From: Acetobacteraceae bacterium
GTDB lineage: Bacteria; Pseudomonadota; Alphaproteobacteria; Acetobacterales; Acetobacteraceae
Direction: 5' to 3'
NCBI GenBank assembly: GCA_947478535.1
Contig: CANJXD010000107.1
Location: forward strand, 1 to 13,786
DNA: 13,786 nucleotides
Program-made: the position numbers and the translations under genes
The notes under the pieces: generated by a model
What the model was told of the DNA's origin: nothing
The model's database searches: none
What the model saw: only the letters and a program-made list of their open reading frames with translations
In this document: in pieces, positions 7,985 to 13,786 of the stretch
Numbering within the stretch: position 1 is the first letter of the stretch
How the letters are laid out: the number at the start of each line of letters is the position of its first letter

Positions 7985-8016
7985 GGCGCCAGAGAGAACG
8001 AAGCACGAATCACCCC

Positions 8017-10254
8017 ATGCCGGATGACATCAAGGCCCCGTTGCCCGAGGGCGGCGACACGCGGGAGACCAAGCTCGCCGACGCCCTGTCGGAGCGCTAC
8101 CTCGCCTATGCCCTGTCCACCATCGTCAGCCGGTCCCTGCCGGATGTGCGCGATGGGCTGAAGCCGGTGCATCGGCGGCTGCTCTACGCCATGCACCAAT
8201 TGAAGCTGGACCCCGCATCCGGGTTCAAGAAATGCGCCCGCATCGTCGGCGACGTGATGGGCAAGTACCACCCCCATGGCGACAGCTCGATCTATGAGGC
8301 GCTGGTCCGCCAGGCCCAGGAATTCGCCGCCCGGTACCCCCTCGTGGAAGGCCAGGGAAACTTCGGGAACATCGACGGCGATAACGCCGCCGCCATGCGC
8401 TACACCGAAGCCCGCCTCACCGACGTGGCCCAGGCGCTGCTGGAAGGCATCGAGGAGAACGCGGTCGATTTCCGCGCCACCTATGATGGGGAGGAGAAGG
8501 AACCCCTCGTCCTCGCCGCCGCCTTCCCGAACCTTCTCGCCAATGGCGCGGCCGGCATCGCCGTCGGCATGGCGACTTCCATCCCGCCCCACAATGCCGG
8601 AGAGCTGTGCGCCGCCGCCATCACGCTGATCCGCAACCCCGACGCCACGGTCGATGACCTGCTCGTCCATGTGAAGGGGCCGGATTTCCCGACCGGCGGC
8701 CTGCTCGTCGAAAGCGCCGAGAGCATGCGGGAGGCCTATGTCACCGGCCGCGGCGGCTTTCGCCTGCGCGCGCAGTGGAAGGTGGAGCCGCTGAAGAACG
8801 GCACCTGGCAGATCGTCGTCACGGAAATCCCCTACCAGGTCCAGAAGTCCCGCCTGATCGAACAGATCGCGCAATTGATGGAGGAGAAGAAGCTTCCCCT
8901 CCTCGCCGATGTTCGGGATGAGAGCACCGACATCGTTCGCCTGGTGCTGGAGCCCAAGACCCGCGCCGTCGAGCCAAAGATGCTGATGGAGACGCTCTAT
9001 CGGCACTCCCAGCTCGAAACCCGCTTCCCGCTCAACATGAACGTGCTGGATGCCGACCGCACGCCGCGCGTGATGAGCATCAAGGACGTGCTGCGCTGCT
9101 GGCTGGACCATCGCCACATTGTGCTCGTCCGCCGCGCCGAGAACCGCCTCTCCGTCATCGCGCGCCGGATCGAGATCCTCGACGGCTACCTCATCGTCTA
9201 TCTCAACCTCGATGAGGTCATCCGCATCGTGCGGGAGGAAGACAAGCCGAAGGAAGCCCTGATGGCGACCTTCTCGCTGACCGATGTCCAGGCCAACGCC
9301 ATCCTCGACATGCGCCTGCGCGCCCTTCGCAAGCTGGAGGAGATGGAAATCCGGCGGGAGCATACGAAGCTCTCGAAGGAACAGAAGAAGCTGCAGGGCC
9401 TGCTCGGCTCCGAGGCGCAGCGCTGGAAGGCGATCGCCGAGGAGATCGAGGAGACGCGGAAGAAGTTCGGCGAGGAGACCGCCCTCGGCAAGCGCCGCAC
9501 CGAGATCGGCCAGCCGCTGACCGCGATCGAGATCGACGAGAACGCCTTTGTCGAGCGCGAGCCCGTCACCGTGATCCTCTCGGAAAAAGGCTGGATCCGC
9601 GCGCAGAAGGGCCACCTCGCCGCCGATGCGGAACTGCGCTTCAAGGAAGGCGATGCGCTGAAGCTCGCCTTGCACGCGGAGACGACGGACCGCATCGTCG
9701 TCTTCGCCACCAACGGCAAGGCCTTCACCATCAAGGCGGATAGCCTGCCGCGCGGGCGCGGGGACGGCCAGCCCGTGCGCCTGCTGCTCGACCTGACGAA
9801 TGAGGACGATGTGGTGACGCTGTTCGTCCACAAGGACGGCCAGCGCTGGATCGTGGCGGGGCAGGACGGCAAGGGCTTCCTGGTGAAGGGGGAGGACCTG
9901 CTCGCGGAGAAGCGCACGGGCAAGCAGGTGCTGGTCCTCGATGCCGGCAAGGAAGCCGCCATCTGCAAGCCCGCCGAGGGCGACATGGTCGCGGTGATCG
10001 GGGAGAACCGGAAGCTGCTCGTCTTCCCGCTCGAACAGGTGCCGGAGATGACGCGCGGCCGCGGCGTGCAGTTGCAGGGCTACAAGGATGGCGGCCTCGC
10101 GGACCTGCAGGTCTTCGCCGCCAAGGCCGGGATGCGCTGGAAATACGGGTCCGGCTTCCGCCAGGAAACCGACACCCGCGAATGGCGCGGCAACCGCGCC
10201 GGCGCCGGCAAGCAACCGCCCCAGGGCTTCCCGCGCAGCAATCGCTTCGAGTAA
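8017..10254 (+). CDS. parC: DNA topoisomerase IV subunit A
   Basis: ParC forms the DNA-cleaving subunit of topoisomerase IV, which with ParE decatenates daughter chromosomes. From the ATG at 8017 it is 745 residues, normal for alphaproteobacterial ParC. The breakage-reunion domain (to about 500) has [32 protein letters not shown] and [11 protein letters not shown] with catalytic Tyr129. The quinolone-resistance positions are Ser90 and Glu94, the drug-sensitive type. A coiled-coil stretch rich in Lys/Glu follows at about 440-490, then a degenerate beta-pinwheel from about 510. There is no GyrA box (QRRGGKG), which separates it from GyrA. The frame extends upstream into recO, but the conserved N-terminus fits 8017. 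It converges on the protease pseudogene, with only 12 bases between the two ends and no visible terminator. Confidence 0.95.
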   Translation: MPDDIKAPLPEGGDTRETKLADALSERYLAYALSTIVSRSLPDVRDGLKPVHRRLLYAMHQLKLDPASGFKKCARIVGDVMGKYHPHGDSSIYEALVRQAQEFAARYPLVEGQGNFGNIDGDNAAAMRYTEARLTDVAQALLEGIEENAVDFRATYDGEEKEPLVLAAAFPNLLANGAAGIAVGMATSIPPHNAGELCAAAITLIRNPDATVDDLLVHVKGPDFPTGGLLVESAESMREAYVTGRGGFRLRAQWKVEPLKNGTWQIVVTEIPYQVQKSRLIEQIAQLMEEKKLPLLADVRDESTDIVRLVLEPKTRAVEPKMLMETLYRHSQLETRFPLNMNVLDADRTPRVMSIKDVLRCWLDHRHIVLVRRAENRLSVIARRIEILDGYLIVYLNLDEVIRIVREEDKPKEALMATFSLTDVQANAILDMRLRALRKLEEMEIRREHTKLSKEQKKLQGLLGSEAQRWKAIAEEIEETRKKFGEETALGKRRTEIGQPLTAIEIDENAFVEREPVTVILSEKGWIRAQKGHLAADAELRFKEGDALKLALHAETTDRIVVFATNGKAFTIKADSLPRGRGDGQPVRLLLDLTNEDDVVTLFVHKDGQRWIVAGQDGKGFLVKGEDLLAEKRTGKQVLVLDAGKEAAICKPAEGDMVAVIGENRKLLVFPLEQVPEMTRGRGVQLQGYKDGGLADLQVFAAKAGMRWKYGSGFRQETDTREWRGNRAGAGKQPPQGFPRSNRFE

Positions 10255-10266
10255 GCGCGCCGCCCC

Positions 10267-12066
10267 TCACACCAGGATGAAGTCTGCCGCCTTCAACGCC
10301 GCCAGGTTGGCCAGTGTGGCGAATTGGATGGCAGCACCCGCGCCGCCCGCATCGGCGTCGTAGAACAGCGCGCCGGTTGCGGTGTCATACAGGATGATGG
10401 CCTCCGCCGTGCCGACGGCGCCGGCATTCGCCACGAACAGCCCGGCCGTCAGCCTCGTCCCCACCACGGCTTCGAGCGCCGTGAAGGCGGCATCGTCCAG
10501 CCGGATGCGGTCCGCCGCCGCGCCGCGGCCGCCGGTGAAATCGGTGATGACATCCACCTCTCCCGCATCCGGCGCCGTGGCGAAGACGAACCAATCCCGC
10601 CCCGCGCCGCCGGTCAGGACATCGGCGCCGGCATCGCCCGACAGCACGTCCTGGCCATCGCCGCCCACCAGCGTATCCGCCCCCGCGGCACCCCGCAGGT
10701 CGTTGTTGCCGGCATTGCCAACGATGCGGTTGTCCAGCGCATTGCCGAAGCCGCGCAGCGCGCCTGTGCCGGTCAACGTCAGATGCTCGACCTGCGCCAT
10801 CAATGCCGTGCTGATCGACGCCTCCACCAGGTCGGTCCCCTGGCCCGCGGCTTCCACCACCTTGTCCCCCACATCGTCGCGGACGTAGCGGTCATCCCCC
10901 GCGCCGCCGATCATCCGGTCCCCGCCCAGCCCGCCATCCAGGCTGTCATCCCCGGCAAGGCCCTGCAGCCGGTCCGCCCCCGCGCCGCCTTCCAGCGTGT
11001 TGCCCGCCGCATTGCCCGCGATGCTGTCATCCCCCGCACCGCCCAGCACATTCTCGATCAGCGACCGCGCATCCCCCTCGAACAGCAGCGCATTGGCGAT
11101 GCTGCCCCGGGCGAGGTTGCCTTCCCCGAGATTGGCGAGTTGCGCCGCGGAGGGGGTGGAAAACGCGCCGGGCGCCAGGTTGATGACCAGCGTCGTCGCA
11201 TAGTCGCTGAAATCATAGGTATCGACGCCGCCGCCATCCCACACCGTCATCAGGATGTAGTTCTCATACGGCGTCAGCGACAGCACGCCATCGACGCTGA
11301 ACGCCCCGGTATCCGGCGCCCAGCGATACAGCGTATCCCCGGCATTGGTCGTGAAATCCGCGCCGTAGAGATACTGCAGCGCCGCGATATCGTTCTGCAT
11401 CAGGGTGGTGGGGTGGTGGGGCGCGGAATCCGCGGGGCCGGTATCGCCGACATACTGGGTTTAGGTCATCACCGAATATTCGTAGCTGTTGTGCTGGTAC
11501 GGCAGCTTCGGGAAAATCTCGCCATGCGCGTATTGGCTGGCATGCCCATGCTTCAGGCCGAAGGAATGGCCGATCTCGTGCATGATCCCGGCGGAATAGC
11601 CGTAGGTGCCGGGGCGGATATCCGGGTAGTTCGCCAGGTTGAACCACACGTCGCCCTGCGCGTAGGGCGCGGAGTAGGGCGGGTTGAAATCATCCCCGAT
11701 ATCCGGCGGATTGGCCTCCGCCGTACCGTTGCCCGGCACATGCAGCCCGGTCGCCTGCGCGACTGTCCCGTCATCCGTGTAGTTCACCTTCGCCGCCCCG
11801 CCGAAGCGGAAGGTGGCGATTTCGTCCGGCGGGGTCGGCACCACATCGAGGGTGATGAACCCCGTGATGCCCGCCAGGATCTCCAGGATCGCCGCCTGCC
11901 AGGGCGCATCCATCGCGGTGAAGCCGTTGATCTCGACATAGCCATTGTCGAGGTATTCGGCCGTGTCCGTCGGGAAGGCATAGGTCAGTTCGGAGAAGGT
12001 CCAGCGATAGCCCCACAACAGGCCATCGATGTCCGCGTTGCCGGACATGCCAACAGTCTCGACCAT
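10267..12066 (-). pseudogene. Serralysin-type RTX zinc metalloprotease (M10B), interrupted by an in-frame stop
   Basis: The intact reading frame would encode about 599 residues of a secreted calcium-dependent protease. From the ATG at 12066 (GGAAGG-like site upstream, no signal peptide) the catalytic domain starts with SGNADIDGLLWGYRW and has the zinc site HEIGHSFGLKH (His163, His167, His173, Glu164). The Met-turn SVMT (198-201) is followed by TAA (11461-11463) at codon 202, where serralysins have the zinc-ligand tyrosine. The same frame then continues through [11 protein letters not shown], two RTX blocks (about 341-392 and 462-490, GGAGDD/GGDGQD nonapeptides), a serralysin C-terminal domain, and a hydrophobic end FILV typical of type I secretion substrates. 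No other lesion is visible, so the mutation looks recent or is a sequencing error. No secretion genes are nearby. Confidence 0.88.
10590..11050 (-). repeat. RTX nonapeptide repeats (two blocks) in the protease pseudogene
   Basis: Glycine/aspartate nonapeptides of the GGxGxDxUx type are encoded in two clusters, about 10890-11046 and about 10597-10683, separated by a beta-rich spacer. They include [36 protein letters not shown] and GGAGRDWFV. In the family these bind calcium and fold outside the cell. They are downstream of the premature stop and so would not normally be translated as part of the protease. Confidence 0.85.
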
Positions 12067-12253
12067 AAGCCCTGCCTTCCCCCCCAAAACTCCGCGCGCC
12101 CGAAACTCCCAGCCCTGGGCGCCGGCGCTGAGGCTACAGCCATTCCGCAGCAACACTCCACCCCGGGCAGGGCCTATCGTGGCGATAGGGTTTGGCTTGG
12201 CCCAATAACCCGGCCCTGGACCGGCGGCGGAGGCGGGGGGCACGCTGCACCGC
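12067..12253. other. Intergenic region between the divergent broken genes, with a 7-bp dyad
   Basis: This 187-base stretch holds no gene I can support. It must contain the start signals of the leftward protease gene and of the rightward restriction-enzyme remnant. Its only clear structure is the perfect dyad CCTATCG-TGG-CGATAGG at 12173-12189, which could be an operator or a small hairpin. No convincing -35/-10 pair was found on either strand. Confidence 0.5.
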
Positions 12254-12499
12254 ATGACAGCCGATGAATTCATTGCCAAGTGGCAGGCCAATACGCGCAG
12301 CGAGCGCGCGGCCTATGTCGAACACTTCACCGATCTCTGCCGCCTGCTGGATGAACCCACGCCGAACGAAGCGGACCCCACCGGCACCGCCTATGCCTTC
12401 GAGAAGGGGGCCACCAAAACCGCCGGCACCCGCGGCTTCGCCGATGTGTGGAAGCGCGGGCACTTCGCCATGGAATACAAGCGCAAGGGCGCTCTCTGA
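12254..12499 (+). pseudogene. N-terminal remnant of an MmeI-like (type IIL) restriction-methyltransferase
   Basis: The 81 codons match the start of large class IIL/IIG proteins that fuse an endonuclease, a SAM-dependent DNA adenine methyltransferase and a specificity domain in one chain of roughly 900 residues. The fragment begins MTADEFIAKWQANT, continues HFTDLCRLLDEPTPNEADPTG, and includes ADVWKRGHFAMEYKRKG. Asp64, Glu74 and Lys76 have exactly the D-X9-E-X-K spacing of the MmeI nuclease motif. It then stops at TGA 12497-12499, six bases from the end of bpt. No methyltransferase motif or further homologous sequence is visible on either strand, so more than 90 % of the gene is missing, presumably through a deletion. 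No good ribosome-binding site precedes the ATG. A working small protein is unlikely. The family match is from memory. Confidence 0.75.
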
Positions 12500-12505
12500 G
12501 CGACG

Positions 12506-13273
12506 TCAGCCCGGCAGCGTGACCGGCGCTTGTTCGGCATCGGCCGGCGTTGCATCCGCCAGGGGGCGCCAGACGCCGCCCGAGAGGGTCTCGCTGGGCC
12601 GGAAGCGGGCCTTGTAGGCCATCTTCGGGCTCTGCGGCACCCAGTAGCCGAGATAGACGAAGGGCAGGCCCAGGCTGCGCGCGCGTTCCACCAGCCACAG
12701 GATGGTATAGGTGCCGAGGCTGCGGCGCTGTTCTTCCGGTGCGTAGAAGGAATAGACGGCGGAAAGCCCGTCGGTCAGCCAATCCGTCAGGCAGGCCCCG
12801 ATCAGCCGGCCATGCATCTCGCGGAATTCCACGACGCCGGTGGTGATCGGCGTGTCCTCGACCATGGCGCGGTAGTCGTAGAACCCCATCGCCGCCATGT
12901 CGCCATCGCCGTGACGGATGGTCTGGTAGCGCTGGAACAGGGCGAATTGCTCGGCGCTCGCGCGCGCCGGCATTTCGGCGGTCAGCACATCCCGGTTGAA
13001 GCGCGCGATCTTCCGCTGCGTGCGGTCCGGCGCGAAATCCTTGACCACGATGCGGATCGGGATGCAGGCGCGGCAGCCCGGGCAGACCGGGGAATAGGCG
13101 ATGTTGTGGCTGCGCCGGAACCCGGCCCGCGAAAGCCGGTCATGCAGCGCCTCGGCATCGCCGCCCGACAATTCGGTGACGATCTTCCGCTCCGTCCGGC
13201 CTGCCAGATACGGGCAAGGCAGCGGCGCGGTGGTGTAGAAGAATTGCGGACGTCGTGTGGCGCGTTGGTGCAT
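12506..13273 (-). CDS. bpt: Aspartate/glutamate leucyltransferase (N-degron pathway)
   Basis: Bpt transfers leucine from Leu-tRNA to proteins with N-terminal Asp or Glu, making them ClpS/ClpAP substrates. The 255-residue product matches the ATE1-related family. It starts with FFYTTAPLPCPYLAGR (residues 11-26), then has the conserved cysteine cluster YSPVCPGCRACIPIRI (Cys64, Cys67, Cys70), RKIARFNRD, and a C-terminal acyltransferase-like domain with SFYAPEEQRRSLGTYTILW and YLGYWVPQSPKMAYKARFRP. The length is normal and no domain is missing. The ATG at 13273 has only a weak GAAGA-type site. It lies 76 bases downstream of the penicillin-acylase gene end on the same strand, and converges with the restriction-enzyme remnant. 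Bpt rather than Aat/Ate is inferred from length and overall similarity. Confidence 0.93.
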   Translation of the reverse strand: MHQRATRRPQFFYTTAPLPCPYLAGRTERKIVTELSGGDAEALHDRLSRAGFRRSHNIAYSPVCPGCRACIPIRIVVKDFAPDRTQRKIARFNRDVLTAEMPARASAEQFALFQRYQTIRHGDGDMAAMGFYDYRAMVEDTPITTGVVEFREMHGRLIGACLTDWLTDGLSAVYSFYAPEEQRRSLGTYTILWLVERARSLGLPFVYLGYWVPQSPKMAYKARFRPSETLSGGVWRPLADATPADAEQAPVTLPG

Positions 13274-13349
13274 GGTCTTCAGCGCCCAGTTTCGGCGCTT
13301 GGCGCCGCCAAAGCAACCATCCCGAGAGGGAAAGCATCACCCCGGCCCC

Positions 13350-13786
13350 TCATCGCCGGCGCTGCCGTGGTTCGCGCTCCGGCGCCTCATAGGGCTCCGG
13401 CGTCAGCCGGATCTGCCCGAGCGGCTCCACTGGCTCCCGGCCCAGCCGCAGCATTTCCCCATCCCGCCAGGGCTGGGTCTGGTCGGCCCAGTGGTCGGAC
13501 AGCGGGTGGCCGGACTGGCCGGTGGCGATGATCGCCATCGCGCCCTCGGGGTCCCCGAGATCGAACACTGCCCGCAGCCCGGCGCCTTGCAGATGGGCAT
13601 AGGGCGCGGCGCCCGCCAGGCGCATCGCGCCGCGGGACAGGGTCTCCCCATCACCATGCGTCGCGATCTCGATCCGCGTCGCGCTGCCGAGGATGGGCAG
13701 GAAGCGCAGCAGCGGATGTTCGAAGCGGGCGATGTGGGCGGCGCCCCATTGCCACTTCGCGGGATCGCCACCGTGCAAGGACTCCA
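13350..13786 (-). CDS. Penicillin acylase family protein, C-terminal part (runs off the window)
   Basis: Only the last roughly 144 residues are visible; the gene continues beyond the right edge. The frame is open through 13784, so the TTG at 13778 should not be taken as a start. The sequence fits the C-terminal end of the beta chain of N-terminal-nucleophile amidases: DPAKWQWGAAHIARFEHPL, then LRAVFDLGDPEGAMAI, then the hallmark GQSGHPLSDHWADQTQPWRDG. Such enzymes (penicillin G acylase, AHL acylases, cephalosporin acylases) are usually periplasmic and self-processed, and hydrolyse amide side chains. The substrate cannot be predicted from this part, since the nucleophile Ser and binding pocket lie outside the window. 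A basic, Glu/Arg-rich tail ends the protein. Confidence 0.85.
   Translation of the reverse strand, partial: ESLHGGDPAKWQWGAAHIARFEHPLLRFLPILGSATRIEIATHGDGETLSRGAMRLAGAAPYAHLQGAGLRAVFDLGDPEGAMAIIATGQSGHPLSDHWADQTQPWRDGEMLRLGREPVEPLGQIRLTPEPYEAPEREPRQRRR

Noticed and set aside
7978..10215. 745-codon open frame on the minus strand opposite parC
   Set aside because: The product is low-complexity and has no homology I recognise. parC on the other strand is unambiguous, so this is a codon-bias artefact.
10590..11050. Regularly spaced similar DNA motifs resembling a repeat array
   Set aside because: The periodicity is nine codons and encodes RTX glycine/aspartate repeats; it is not a CRISPR or transposon repeat.
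11461..11463. Stop codon read-through or recoding (selenocysteine, programmed frameshift) in the protease
   Set aside because: The codon is TAA, not TGA, and the frame does not change. No recoding structure is apparent. A tyrosine-to-stop point mutation or base-calling error is simpler.
10324..12267. 647-codon plus-strand frame across the protease pseudogene
   Set aside because: It has no recognisable domain and mirrors the RTX/serralysin coding sequence. The minus strand shows many family motifs.
13293..13307. CGGCGC-TTG-GCGCCG hairpin between the acylase and bpt genes as a terminator
   Set aside because: The stem is only six base pairs, no T-tract follows on the minus strand, and such GC stems are common by chance at this composition.
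13350..13778. Penicillin-acylase fragment as a complete small gene starting at TTG 13778
   Set aside because: The frame stays open to the window edge and the sequence is clearly the C-terminal end of a much larger protein.
1..13786. A new multi-gene defence or mobile system
   Set aside because: Apart from the truncated MmeI-like fragment, every gene is housekeeping or a single enzyme. No integrase, transposase, toxin-antitoxin pair, reverse transcriptase or repeat array is visible.

Overview
The window is GC-rich (roughly 70 % by eye) and looks like chromosomal DNA of an alphaproteobacterium. The conserved order NYN gene, folK, rpoZ, rsh, acpS, lepB, rnc, era, recO, parC, with very high GC, fits the Rhodospirillales. 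Acetobacteraceae such as Roseomonas are my best guess, but that family-level placement is inference.

Positions 1-10254 are core housekeeping. A LabA-like NYN nuclease gene (25-681, minus) is divergent from folK (765-1274), which is followed by rpoZ (1426-1824), a bifunctional (p)ppGpp synthetase/hydrolase gene rsh (1904-4180) and acpS (4218-4643). A likely promoter at 4672-4700 then opens a tightly packed lepB-rnc-era unit with stop/start overlaps (GTGA, ATGA), followed by recO and parC. The first group joins folate synthesis, RNA polymerase assembly and the stringent response to acyl-carrier-protein activation. The second covers protein export (LepB), RNA and ribosome maturation (Rnc, Era), recombination (RecO) and chromosome decatenation (ParC).

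Positions 10255-12505 are a short accessory stretch between parC and bpt, and both genes in it are broken. The first (10267-12066, minus) encodes a serralysin-type RTX metalloprotease. One in-frame TAA replaces the Met-turn tyrosine codon (codon 202) and separates the catalytic domain from the RTX/secretion domain. The second (12254-12499, plus) is only the first 81 codons of an MmeI-like (type IIL) restriction-modification protein. It keeps the D-X9-E-X-K nuclease motif and ends just after it.

Positions 12506-13786 hold bpt (leucyl-transferase of the N-degron pathway, minus) and, running off the right edge, the C-terminal end of a penicillin-acylase-family protein (minus).

I see no tRNA, rRNA, CRISPR array, insertion sequence or intact mobile element, and no convincing new multi-gene system. 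The points most worth checking are the nonsense codon at the protease zinc-ligand tyrosine, the restriction-enzyme remnant, and the paired GC hairpins just upstream of rsh.
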